This document shows positions 29,103 through 38,213 of a stretch of 54,059 nt of DNA, piece after piece. How positions within the stretch are numbered: the stretch's first letter is position 1; every line of letters starts with the position of its first letter. Location: contig RGUW01000003.1 in NCBI GenBank assembly GCA_010027605.1, positions 1-54,059 of the forward strand. The letters are read 5' to 3'. A program made the translations under genes and the position numbers. The stretch comes from Synechococcaceae bacterium WB9_2_112 (GTDB taxonomy: Bacteria; Cyanobacteriota; Cyanobacteriia; PCC-6307; Cyanobiaceae). The notes beneath the pieces were generated by a model. That model saw only the letters and a program-made list of their open reading frames with translations. It did no database searches and was not told the origin of the DNA.

Positions 29103-29191
29103 CAATGGCGTGAAATGGCGTGAGCTGTCTGTGGTTCCGTTGTTGACGCTCATTACGATGCGATCACTGATTATTTAGCCTGGAGATCACC

Positions 29192-30616
29192 GTGATTGTC
29201 AGTTGGTCTGACCTGTCGGTCCTGGCCGTCGTCCCGGCCTTGCTGGCGCAGACTTCTGAGCCTGGCGAAGCTGTTCTGGGCTCGGTGTTGCAGTCTCCCC
29301 AGACTCTGACGCTGGCCAGCTTGCCAGTGCAGCTTGCGGCCATCGGTCTGGTGCTGGTGATCAGCATCGTGGTCGATCGCTATGCCCTGCGCATTGGCGT
29401 GCCTGGGGCGTTGGCGCTGTTTGGTGCCGGGGTGGTCATCCAGCCGGTCTCGGGGTCGAGCTTTGATCACAAGGGCTTTGAAAGCCTGCACGTGATCGCC
29501 TTGTGCCTGTTGCTGTTCTACAGCGGTGTCAAGCTGTGCCGCCGGTATTTCAAGCGTCAGGACTATCTGATCCCATCGCTGCTGTTGTCGGTTCTGGGTG
29601 TGCTCATGGTGATTGTGATCGGTGCCGGCGTGATGTATTTCGCCCTCGGATCGATCGAGGCTCGCTTCAGCACAAGCTCCCAGCCGCTGTTGATCGCGAT
29701 GGCCATGTCGTATTGCATCGCCCCGTTGGATTGGGGCTCCTTCAGTTTTCTCGTCAAGCGGGTCAGGCGCTTCAGTGACCATGTCTCCGGAGTGCTGGAG
29801 TTTGAGACAGCCATCAGTGCTGCGATGACCCTTATCCTTGGCGATGCTCTGTTTGAGTTCTTCACCAACCAGGGGACCTCCACCTTGCTCTCGCGTGCTG
29901 TCAACATCTTTGTGGGCAGCATCTCCGAGGGTATCGTCGTCGGCGCTGTACTGGGCTATCTCCTCTCTGTGGCGATCAAGCGGTTTGCGCTGGAGCGCTC
30001 CCAGTCGATCGATCTGGCGATCGGATTCGTGATGATCGGTTACGGCTTCAATTCCTGGCTTGGCCAGGGTGGGCTGGTCTGCAGTCTGGTGATGGGACTG
30101 GTGGTGAGTGTCATGCTCTCCAACGAGGAAAGCAAGGATGAAAAAGAGATGCTGTCTGTTCAGCTTGAGTCGATCAACATTGCCTGCGAATCGCTGATTT
30201 TCTTCATGGCGGGTCTGGCGGTTGACCTGAGGCATGGCTTCCTTGCCTCACTGCTGGCTGGCATCGTGCTTGTTGCTGTGGTGTGGGTCCTGAGGCCCAT
30301 CACCGTGGCACTGTTTTTCCGTGGTTCCAACTTTCTCAATACTGGTGAGCAGCGCTTCCTGTCCTTCTGGGCACCCAAGGGAGCCATTTCCATGGCCCTG
30401 GCGATCACCATTCCCGACCTGATTGAAAAAAGCGGCATCCCCTACAGCCAGGTCATCAATCCAGTGTCTGAATCGTTCGTGATCGATTCGGTGTGTTTTG
30501 GGGTGGTGATTTCCATGCTGATCAAGAGTCTGATTCTCCCTTCCCTGCACCAATGGCTGGTGGTTGAGGTCAGTGACGCTCCAGTGGACGTGATTTCGGC
30601 TGGACCCTCGTCTTAG
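29192..30616 (+). CDS. CPA1-type cation:proton antiporter
   Basis: GTG start; multi-TM; LEFETAISAAMTLILGDALFEF; FWAPKGAISMALAITIPDL. Confidence 0.82.
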   Translation: MIVSWSDLSVLAVVPALLAQTSEPGEAVLGSVLQSPQTLTLASLPVQLAAIGLVLVISIVVDRYALRIGVPGALALFGAGVVIQPVSGSSFDHKGFESLHVIALCLLLFYSGVKLCRRYFKRQDYLIPSLLLSVLGVLMVIVIGAGVMYFALGSIEARFSTSSQPLLIAMAMSYCIAPLDWGSFSFLVKRVRRFSDHVSGVLEFETAISAAMTLILGDALFEFFTNQGTSTLLSRAVNIFVGSISEGIVVGAVLGYLLSVAIKRFALERSQSIDLAIGFVMIGYGFNSWLGQGGLVCSLVMGLVVSVMLSNEESKDEKEMLSVQLESINIACESLIFFMAGLAVDLRHGFLASLLAGIVLVAVVWVLRPITVALFFRGSNFLNTGEQRFLSFWAPKGAISMALAITIPDLIEKSGIPYSQVINPVSESFVIDSVCFGVVISMLIKSLILPSLHQWLVVEVSDAPVDVISAGPSS

Positions 30617-32732
30617 ACGTCGGCGTGCGCATTGCCATCAGGTTGTTGAGTTCGGCAAGCAGCAGGGGAATGTCAGCCAGCAGCACCGTCTGAAGCGGGG
30701 CGATCCATCCTGCTGCCGTCGCCAGCGACGTCACGAGCTGGCTCGCTCCCAGCAGACCAAGATTCTGGTTGCAGGCGTGGGTCATGCTGCGGCTGATTCG
30801 GATCAGTCGCGGCAACCACAGGGCATCAGCGCCGAGTGACAGATCGCAGATCGACGACAGATAGCGGCTGTCGTCATCCACATCCAGACCAATCGACACG
30901 TCGGCCTGGGCCAGTGCTGGCAGATCATGCAACACGTAGCCGACGAAGCCGACCGCTCCTTGCTGCTGCAACTGCTGGACCAGTTCGAGACGTTCGCTTG
31001 CCGTGCACGAGCCGTGTTGATGCTCGGGACTGATCCCCAGTTCGGTCGCGATCTCCCGCAGATTCTCCACCGGCTCACTGGCAATGAGATGGAGGGTGAT
31101 GCCCATGTTCCTGAGCAGCCCGCAGGTCTCGAGCCAATGGCCGTCGGGTTCGCGGATCAGTTCGACGCGGCCGAGCAGCTCGTCACCCTGCCAGACCTCC
31201 AGAGGCAGAAAGTGGGGATGGTGCGGCGCCGGTGCATCGCTTCTTGACTGGCGAAGGGTCCAGCAGCGACCGTCTTCGGCGTCGATGCGCCAGCCCTCGA
31301 ACAGGTCGTCGATGATGACGTTGCTGACGGCAACGGGATCGGCAACCTGCTGGAGTTGTTGTGACCAGATCACCGCGCCATCCTTGCCGCAGAGCCAACG
31401 CTGTGTTCCGGCCAGCAGTTGCACCAGGGACCCCGACCGCGCAGTGCTGCTGGTGTCGATCCGTTCGCACACCTGGATGCCGCCGATGCGATCAAGGCAG
31501 CTGCGGCTGATCACCAGATGGCGGATCGTGCCCAGGGTCTCGATCGCCTGGGGATGACGCACCCGCAGCTTGTGCAGATTCAGATCGGCAATGGCCGTGA
31601 TCTGGGCTGCCAGCTTGTGGCTTTCCCAGTCACTGACCGGGTTGAACTGGAAAGCCGCAAGTGAGCGCTCCACCGCACCCTGGGCCAGGAACACCCCACC
31701 GAGGCCCAGCAGCAGCGGGGGCATCACCCGCCGGTACGACTGGATCCAGCGTTCGGCGGCGCTGGGGTCGGGTTCGGGACGCTGGTGATGCTCGCGAAGC
31801 AGGTCGTAGGCCGGGTCGGAGCGGATGCAGCGTTCGATGCTTGCCGTGGCTTCGCCACTGATCACCAGCGCGCCCGGGAGGATCGCATCACCGGCTGCAA
31901 CCGCCTGCGGACGCCAGTCACCATCGACGAGACGGTTGATGATCACCAGCTTGCCGCTGGTCACTCTGGCTGAGAGAAAGCAGTGCTGACGCCGCCGCAG
32001 CGTGATGGTCATGCCAACGGTCGCCTCATGCAGTGGCAGGCGCTGCAGGGCGCCGTCGGGACTCAGGCATTCCAGGTTGACGGCGTCTCCGAGACGATCG
32101 AGGAGATGGTCGCTGTCAAGCAGCAGATCGTCGCGGTCCACGGCGTTCTGGGTCGCCTCGACCGCATCACCGATTGCCAGGTCGACCAGGGCTTCGGCTG
32201 CCAGGCCTCGACTCACCAGCACTCCCGAAAAACTCAGCTCCAGCGTCTCAACGGTGAGTTTGCGCTTTCTGAGCTGATGGATCACCTCACGGGTCAGAGG
32301 CCATAGCAGTAGCAACGTGGCACCGCTCATCACAAGGCTGGGGAGCGCCACCAGACCTTCAAGCGCGAGCAGCCCTGCGCAGACACCGCCATGGAGAAGG
32401 GTCTTCTGCACCTTCCGGCCCGAGAAGGGTGGGTTGGGCACAGTCAGCAGCGACTCCTCCAGGGGCGTCATCTGAAGGGCCAGCACCAGCAGGTTGATGA
32501 CTTCCTCGCGTCGGTGCTGGGGGTAGTCGATGCAGACCGAACCCGCTAGCGCATTGATGCGAAACCGCGACAGCCAGTGACAGCTGGTCAGGATCAAGCG
32601 GCAGTGATGGCGCAGCAGGGGCGATGCGATCAGCTCGGGCTGACGCACGCGCAGGCGACCGGGAAGATCGCTGACGATCTGCCAGCCCTCGCAGGCACTG
32701 CTGGATTGGGGTGTGCGCGTGGCGACGGCCAT
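30570..32732 (-). CDS. Pseudo-P-type ATPase (P1B-like, catalytic motifs lost)
   Basis: Architecture parallels the neighbouring P-type ATPase, e.g. GFVGYVLHDLPALAQADVSIGL vs AFVGDGINDSAALAYADVSVSF. The DKTGT position reads SRSCL. Confidence 0.8.
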   Translation of the reverse strand: MAVATRTPQSSSACEGWQIVSDLPGRLRVRQPELIASPLLRHHCRLILTSCHWLSRFRINALAGSVCIDYPQHRREEVINLLVLALQMTPLEESLLTVPNPPFSGRKVQKTLLHGGVCAGLLALEGLVALPSLVMSGATLLLLWPLTREVIHQLRKRKLTVETLELSFSGVLVSRGLAAEALVDLAIGDAVEATQNAVDRDDLLLDSDHLLDRLGDAVNLECLSPDGALQRLPLHEATVGMTITLRRRQHCFLSARVTSGKLVIINRLVDGDWRPQAVAAGDAILPGALVISGEATASIERCIRSDPAYDLLREHHQRPEPDPSAAERWIQSYRRVMPPLLLGLGGVFLAQGAVERSLAAFQFNPVSDWESHKLAAQITAIADLNLHKLRVRHPQAIETLGTIRHLVISRSCLDRIGGIQVCERIDTSSTARSGSLVQLLAGTQRWLCGKDGAVIWSQQLQQVADPVAVSNVIIDDLFEGWRIDAEDGRCWTLRQSRSDAPAPHHPHFLPLEVWQGDELLGRVELIREPDGHWLETCGLLRNMGITLHLIASEPVENLREIATELGISPEHQHGSCTASERLELVQQLQQQGAVGFVGYVLHDLPALAQADVSIGLDVDDDSRYLSSICDLSLGADALWLPRLIRISRSMTHACNQNLGLLGASQLVTSLATAAGWIAPLQTVLLADIPLLLAELNNLMAMRTPTSKTRVQPKSRPLERH

Positions 32733-32745
32733 GGTGCTAGGAGGA

Positions 32746-33300
32746 TCAACCCATGGTGCTGACTGCATCCATGAATGGACGCCTGAGCCACAGGGCCAGT
32801 TCCACCAGGGAGTAGGCCAACAGCACCACCAGGCTGCCGGGCGACAGCGGCAGCATCATGCCCACGATGCCCAGCAGCAGCAGTGCGCTGGCCGATGCCA
32901 GCAGGATCAGGCTGACGCCAGCACTGAGGCCGTTGAGCAGCCAGTGCAGTGGTGCCAGCAGGGTGCTCCCCGGTCCGCGCGTGTGGATCTGAATCGGGGC
33001 TGCTTCCGGGGGCTGGGCACCGCAGCCGTTCAGGGCCGCAAGCAGGGCCTGCACACCCTGACGCAAGGTCGATGGGGCCGTTTGTTGACCGTCCCGGTGA
33101 CCGTCACCAGGCGGTTGGTACCAGAGCACCACCGAGGTGGCGTTGCGGTTCAGCCGCCAGCGCAGGGGCAGGCCCTCCAGGTGATGCTGGAGCTGCTCCT
33201 GCAGCAGGGTCCATGAGAACGGGGTCGCCGAGTTGATCCGGTAGCGTTGCCGCATCGGACTCTTGTGGACCAGCTCAAGACAGCCGAGCAGGCTGGCCAT
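32746..33300 (-). CDS. HMA-like fold plus C-terminal TM hairpin protein
   Basis: RQRYRINSATPFSWTLLQEQLQHHLEGLPLRWRLNRNATSVVLWY, then SLILLASASALLLLGIVGMMLPLSPGSLVVLLAYSLVELALWL. Start 4 bp after the ATPase stop. Confidence 0.6.
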   Translation of the reverse strand: MASLLGCLELVHKSPMRQRYRINSATPFSWTLLQEQLQHHLEGLPLRWRLNRNATSVVLWYQPPGDGHRDGQQTAPSTLRQGVQALLAALNGCGAQPPEAAPIQIHTRGPGSTLLAPLHWLLNGLSAGVSLILLASASALLLLGIVGMMLPLSPGSLVVLLAYSLVELALWLRRPFMDAVSTMG

Positions 33301-33304
33301 GGGC

Positions 33305-35818
33305 TCAGGCCAGAAGTGCCACGTAGGTGCCGTCGCCGGAGACATGGCTCCACGACAGTCCTTCGGGATCGAGGCTGCGACTCCAGTTGGCCAGATCGCC
33401 ACGACGACGGCGCGCCGTGAGCGTCTGGTGCGTGGTGCCCAGTCGTGTTGCCAGGGCCTTCGCCGTCAGGGTTGTGGGAGCTTTGGCGTCGCCTGGGGTG
33501 TTGGTTTTCTCTGTGGCGTTTGCTGATGTCTTTGCTGGGGCGTTGCCGGAGGCGTCAGGCGTGGCAGTGGGTTGCGATGCGGGGGCGACCGATGGCAAGG
33601 GCGCGGGGGTGAAAGCCAGGGTGCGCATCGCATTGCCGGCAGCCACCAGGCAGGAGCCATTGTTGAGCAGCACAGCAGCGATCGGACTCACCGGGATGAA
33701 CGTGCCGATCACCAGAGCCGACAGGTTCGGAACGCCGACGATGCCGATGTTCTGACGCACCAGCGCGAAGGTGCGCCGGGCCAGATCCTGAGCCACCAGC
33801 AGACCGGAGACCTTGTCGTTGGTCAGCACGATGTCGGCCGTTTCACGGGCCAGATCGCTGCCGGAGGCAAAGGAAACCGACACGTCGGCATAGGCAAGAG
33901 CGGCCGAGTCATTGATGCCATCGCCCACGAAGGCAACCTTGTGACCTTGTTCGGCCAGCTGTTTCACCAGTTCGGCTTTCTGATCGGGAAGCGCTTCGGC
34001 ATGCACTTCGTGAGGTTCGAGACCCAGCTGGGCGGCGACGGCGTGAGCCACGCTGGCCACATCCCCGGTGAGCATGTGGGCCTGGATGCCTCGCCGGTGC
34101 AGTTCGGCCACCAGGTCACGGCTGTCGGGTCGCAGTTGATCAGCGGCATAGAACACGGCAGCCACGGTTCCGTCGACCGCCAGATAGACAGGCGTCGAGG
34201 CCTGCAGTGCCTGATCCGGGTGCAGCTCGGGTACAGCCAACCCCTCCTCGCGCAGGATCTTGGCGTTGCCGATCAGTACCGATTGACCGTCGATCACGGC
34301 GCAGACACCCTTGCCGATGCGGTAATCCCAGGCTTCGCAAGGCCCAGGATCGAGACCAAGGCCTTCGGCATGGGTCACGATCGCAGTGGCGATCGGATGG
34401 TTGAGCCCCTGCTCGGCACTGGTGGCCAGCCAGGTGAGTCGATGGAGGTCCAGGGTCGGGTGGAGCACATCGACATGCACCACCGAGGGATGACCCTGGG
34501 TCAGGGTGCCGGTCTTGTCGAACACGACCACATCGATGTCGACAAGTTGTTCGAGCGCCCGGCCGCTGCGAATCAACAGCCCCTGGGAGCCAGCCCGGGT
34601 CAGGGCCGCCATGATCGCAGTGGGAACCGAGACGCGCAGACCGGTGCCCAGATCGAACATCAGCAGTGAGGCCGCCTGGGCCACATTTCCGGCGCTCAGC
34701 AGCAGCGAGACGCCCGCCAGCATCAGCGTCGGCATCACGAACCGGTTGGCGATACGGGCGGCGAAGTTGCCGACCCGGGTGTCGTAGACCGGCGCAGCTT
34801 CGATCATTGCCGTGATCTGGCCGATGCGGGTCTCATCGCCCACGGCCTTGATCAGAACCGTCAGGGATCCTTCCAGCAGGATGAAGCCGGCCAGGACCTC
34901 GTCGCCGCTGCCGGCATGGCGAGGCACTGATTCACCGGTCAGCTTGACCACATCGAAACTGCCTTCGCCGCTCTCAATCACCCCATCGACCGGAATGCTG
35001 TCGCCGGGGAAGAACAGCACCCGGTCGCCCGCGATCAGCTCCGAGCTGGGCACGACCTCCTCGGAGCCGTCGGGACGCAGACGTCTTACATCAGCCTGCA
35101 GGCTGGCCAGCAGATCGGTGTTGGCTGAATGGGCGATGCGCTGGGTGGCGTCGCGCACGGCCTCGCCTCCCTCGATCATGCTGATCATCAGCGCGGGGCC
35201 CACCAGGAATCCTTCGAGGCTGTGCAGCGTGACAGCCAGAGCGTCGAGGAAGTCGACGTTGATCTTGCGTTCCTCACGCAGGCCGGCCCAGGCGCGTTTG
35301 AAGCTCAGGTGGGCCGAAACCAGAATGAAGCCGGCTACAGCCAGCGGTGGCAGGGCCAGGGGGCCGGCCAGCAGGGCCAGGGCCAATGAACTGACCGGCA
35401 GGATGATGCGTGACGGCACAAAGCTGTCATCGTCACCATCCTGCTCGGCGGCTGGCTTGGCGACGGCTTCTGGCTTCTCTGAGGCCAGCAGGACCGAGCT
35501 GTCGGGGAGGTCCCGAATCCATCGCTGCAGGGAGGCTTCATCGCAGGGTGCCAGCTCCGGGCTGGTGAACTGCACAACGCAGCTGCAGGCCAGGGGGTTC
35601 AGACGCACGTCCCGTACCTGCGGCAACCCAGCCAGATGGCGACGGAGCCCCTGCTGAACCGCTTCGCTGGGATGGAGCCGCAGCCGCAGCCGCAGGCCAC
35701 TGCGATGGACAACGGCCTCGACGGGGCTGTCGGCTGCAGTCAAAGGAACCAACCGGGGCCGTGGTCCGCCGCTGCGGCGGATGGTGCGGGCCCTGGAAGG
35801 CAACTCTTCAGCAAGCAC
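33305..35818 (-). CDS. Heavy-metal-type P-type ATPase without CPC motif, with C-terminal HTH-like tail
   Basis: LTGESVP, DKTGTLTQG, LNHPIATAI, MLTGD and VGDGINDSAALA are all intact; TM motif reads FDLGTGLRVSVPTAI. Confidence 0.93.
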   Translation of the reverse strand: MLAEELPSRARTIRRSGGPRPRLVPLTAADSPVEAVVHRSGLRLRLRLHPSEAVQQGLRRHLAGLPQVRDVRLNPLACSCVVQFTSPELAPCDEASLQRWIRDLPDSSVLLASEKPEAVAKPAAEQDGDDDSFVPSRIILPVSSLALALLAGPLALPPLAVAGFILVSAHLSFKRAWAGLREERKINVDFLDALAVTLHSLEGFLVGPALMISMIEGGEAVRDATQRIAHSANTDLLASLQADVRRLRPDGSEEVVPSSELIAGDRVLFFPGDSIPVDGVIESGEGSFDVVKLTGESVPRHAGSGDEVLAGFILLEGSLTVLIKAVGDETRIGQITAMIEAAPVYDTRVGNFAARIANRFVMPTLMLAGVSLLLSAGNVAQAASLLMFDLGTGLRVSVPTAIMAALTRAGSQGLLIRSGRALEQLVDIDVVVFDKTGTLTQGHPSVVHVDVLHPTLDLHRLTWLATSAEQGLNHPIATAIVTHAEGLGLDPGPCEAWDYRIGKGVCAVIDGQSVLIGNAKILREEGLAVPELHPDQALQASTPVYLAVDGTVAAVFYAADQLRPDSRDLVAELHRRGIQAHMLTGDVASVAHAVAAQLGLEPHEVHAEALPDQKAELVKQLAEQGHKVAFVGDGINDSAALAYADVSVSFASGSDLARETADIVLTNDKVSGLLVAQDLARRTFALVRQNIGIVGVPNLSALVIGTFIPVSPIAAVLLNNGSCLVAAGNAMRTLAFTPAPLPSVAPASQPTATPDASGNAPAKTSANATEKTNTPGDAKAPTTLTAKALATRLGTTHQTLTARRRRGDLANWSRSLDPEGLSWSHVSGDGTYVALLA

Positions 35819-35883
35819 GAGAGGAGGCAGGCGAGGGAATCGACGAAGCTGGAGCGAGACCGGAGGGGACGGAGGCCTCCTGC

Positions 35884-36240
35884 TTATTCGACCGTGATGT
35901 CGGTCACGGTCACGGTCTTCTTGGAGCTGCGTGCCCCATTGGCCTTCTTGGTGGGAGCCGCCGCCTGCTGATCGGCGTCGTCGAGTTCGGTGCGGGCTTC
36001 GGCCACCAGATCTCCGAGCGACTCAACGGCTTCGGCAGCGTGGCGGGCCACCGAGCGGGCGGCTGTGCCGGCAGCGCCGGCCACGGTGACGCCCACCTTG
36101 ATGCCGCCCTTGGCCATCGAGCGACCCACATGGTTCATCGAATCGCCGAGTTGGGGATTACCCAGGCGTCGCACCATCGGTGCCAGAGCCACGAGCCCTG
36201 CACCCACGCCGAAGGCCAGGACGGTTTCGAGTTCAAACAC
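35884..36240 (-). CDS. DUF5132-like small membrane protein (copy 1)
   Basis: GTG start; VFELETVLAFGVGAGLVALAPMVRRLG...VGRSMAKGGIKVGVTVAGAAG; paralogous to 37849-38142. Confidence 0.65.
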   Translation of the reverse strand: MFELETVLAFGVGAGLVALAPMVRRLGNPQLGDSMNHVGRSMAKGGIKVGVTVAGAAGTAARSVARHAAEAVESLGDLVAEARTELDDADQQAAAPTKKANGARSSKKTVTVTDITVE

Positions 36241-36309
36241 CGGATCAGAACATGGGCTCTGGCGCGACTTTACGGCAGATTGCCTGCAGATCAGCTCCAT
36301 GGTTCCGCC

Positions 36310-37407
36310 TTGATCACCGAGCCCGCTGCGGCGCGACTGTTGCTGGTCTGTGCTGAGACCGCACCTCAGCGCCGCTGGCTGGTCGAGGAGGCCTTGGCTG
36401 AACTGCTTCACCAGGAGCGTGAGCGCTCCCCGCTGGTGATTGATCTGAGCGGGACGGCTGTGGCGCCTCCGGCACAGGGCTCGGCACCTGCTCTTGATTG
36501 GCATGCCTATGACGGCGAGAGCTGGGCTGAACAGATCTGGCAGCAGCTGCTGCCCGTGCTGCAGCCCTGGTGGGAGCTGCTCGATGGAGCATCTGCGGTC
36601 CCCGAACCTCCAGGTCGTCAGGAGATTCCAGGGCTCGACGCGGTCTTGCGCTGCCTGTTTCTGGCCGATCAATGCGCCGGTCAGAGCACCGCAGAGGCGC
36701 AGGAGATCCTCGTGATCCTGCCGCCGCTGGAGCAGGCGCTGCCGATGCTGCAGCTGGCCTGCCGCGGACCGGATCTGCTCGAGGGACTCTGGCGACCCCT
36801 GCTGCAGTGGTGGAGCCAGACCCGGCAGCGCCTGGCCCAGTTCGAGCTGGTGTTGCGGTTGCGGCTGCCTTCGGCCGACAGCCTGGAACTGGCGGACCGC
36901 TGGCGTGACTGCCTCGAGCGGCTGGCCGAGCGGCTCGATCCGGTGGCGGCGACGGCCGAGGTGCTGCTGGCTGTCGCGGCCGAGCCCGCAGATCTGGAGG
37001 GTCTGGCTGCCCGCTTGGCTGCCCTGCCCCTGTGTGGACTGCCGCGGCTACGGCTCTGGCTCGACGCCAATCTGCCGGATGGGGTTGCGGTTCAGGTGCA
37101 GCAGCAGCTGGCGATGCCCCTGTTGATCGGCTGCCGAGATCGGCAGGGTCTGGATTCGCAGGTCTGGTTGCGCCAGCCGCTGCCGCAGCAGACCGTGCTC
37201 TGGCAAGACCGGCAAGGGCTCAAGTGCTGCAGGCTCTATCTGCCAGGACTGCAGCGCGAGGGCCTGCAGGTGCAGCGGATCGAGCAGATCCTGCAGATCC
37301 GCAGTGCCGGGTTGCGCCTGGCGGTGCCAATGCCCCAGGGATGGTCTCAGCTGGCCTGTCGATCGGCTCGGATCGACTCCCCCTGGCTCGTGATCGACTT
37401 CGGCTGA
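36310..37407 (+). CDS. Hypothetical protein, possibly ArsA/Get3-like without P-loop
   Basis: ARLLLVCAETAPQRRWLVEEALAELL...SPLVIDLSG N-terminus; C-terminus LYLPGLQREGLQVQRIEQILQIRSAGLRLAVPMPQGWSQLACRSARIDSPWLVIDFG. Confidence 0.5.
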   Translation: MITEPAAARLLLVCAETAPQRRWLVEEALAELLHQERERSPLVIDLSGTAVAPPAQGSAPALDWHAYDGESWAEQIWQQLLPVLQPWWELLDGASAVPEPPGRQEIPGLDAVLRCLFLADQCAGQSTAEAQEILVILPPLEQALPMLQLACRGPDLLEGLWRPLLQWWSQTRQRLAQFELVLRLRLPSADSLELADRWRDCLERLAERLDPVAATAEVLLAVAAEPADLEGLAARLAALPLCGLPRLRLWLDANLPDGVAVQVQQQLAMPLLIGCRDRQGLDSQVWLRQPLPQQTVLWQDRQGLKCCRLYLPGLQREGLQVQRIEQILQIRSAGLRLAVPMPQGWSQLACRSARIDSPWLVIDFG

Positions 37408-37844
37408 TCGGAAGACGCATCGTCCGAGTCCTTGGGTTCGGGCCGCCAGCCCATCCACCACGCCAGCAGGAAGAAGGGTGTTCCGGGAAGAATCGGCAGC
37501 GCCCAGCCTGCGATTGCCAGTGCCATCAGCAGCTTGATGGTTCGCTGGTGCGACTGACGCAACAGCCTCTGCCATCCCGATGGCGGCGGTTCGGGCAGGT
37601 GGGCGATCGGCTGATCCAGAACGGCGGCCAGCCTGGGCAATGGATCCTCAAGGGGCCGGTCGATCGATCGGCTGGTGATCACCAGTCCGCGGCCCGAGGC
37701 GGCCTCACGCACGATTGCGTCAGGATGCTGGTGCTCGAGCAGCCAGAGCACGCTGCGCATCTGCTCAGGACTCAGCCGCTCACCAAAGTCGATGCGCAGC
37801 CTGTGGGGCAGCTGATGCCGCACCCGCAGCCGTGGAGTCTGCAA
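37347..37844 (-). CDS. HMA-like protein with C-terminal TM hairpin
   Basis: RLRVRHQLPHRLRIDFGERLSPEQMRSVLWLLEHQHPDAIVREAASGRGLVITS, then LLMALAIAGWALPILPGTPFFLLAWWMGW. TTG start inferred. Confidence 0.5.
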   Translation of the reverse strand: MQTPRLRVRHQLPHRLRIDFGERLSPEQMRSVLWLLEHQHPDAIVREAASGRGLVITSRSIDRPLEDPLPRLAAVLDQPIAHLPEPPPSGWQRLLRQSHQRTIKLLMALAIAGWALPILPGTPFFLLAWWMGWRPEPKDSDDASSDQPKSITSQGESIRADRQAS

Positions 37845-37848
37845 GGGC

Positions 37849-38142
37849 TCAGCCGTTCTTGGCCGCCTTGGCCTGCTCGAGATCGGCCTTGGCTTCGGCC
37901 AGGAGGTCGGTGAAGCTTTCCCCGGCCTCCGACAGTCCCTGGCCCACGCGGCGCACCAGACCTGAGGAGCGATCGGCGATGCAGATGCCAACCTTGAGTC
38001 CCTGCTTGGTCAGGGAGCGGCCGGCACCGCTGATGGCGTTGGTGATGCGGTGTTCACGGCCGGTGACCGAGGCCACCAGGGGGGCAACCGCAACGAGGGC
38101 GGCACCGACGCCCATGGCGATGAGGGCTTCGAGCTCAAACAT
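37849..38142 (-). CDS. DUF5132-like small membrane protein (copy 2)
   Basis: MFELEALIAMGVGAALVAVAPLVASVTGREHRITNAISGAGRSLTKQGLKVGICIADRSSG; aligns with copy 1 without gaps near the start. Confidence 0.7.
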   Translation of the reverse strand: MFELEALIAMGVGAALVAVAPLVASVTGREHRITNAISGAGRSLTKQGLKVGICIADRSSGLVRRVGQGLSEAGESFTDLLAEAKADLEQAKAAKNG

Positions 38143-38172
38143 GGGATCGGAGCAACGGGGAAACAACCGCAC

Positions 38173-38197
38173 TGCCAACTTATCGTTGATGTTGGCA
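38173..38197. promoter_or_regulatory. Perfect 7-bp inverted repeat TGCCAAC-N11-GTTGGCA
   Basis: Read directly in the divergent gap between DUF5132 copy 2 (minus) and the HMA/glycine-zipper gene (plus). Confidence 0.4.
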
Positions 38198-38213
38198 TCT
38201 GTCTGCTGCATCG

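Noticed and set aside
29104-29123. Tandem AATGGCGTGA x2 after the HTH-like gene
   Set aside because: Only a 10-bp unit twice; could be chance and has no clear regulatory context.
33572-34669. 365-aa ORF antisense to the P-type ATPase
   Set aside because: Shadow ORF opposite intact P-type ATPase motifs.
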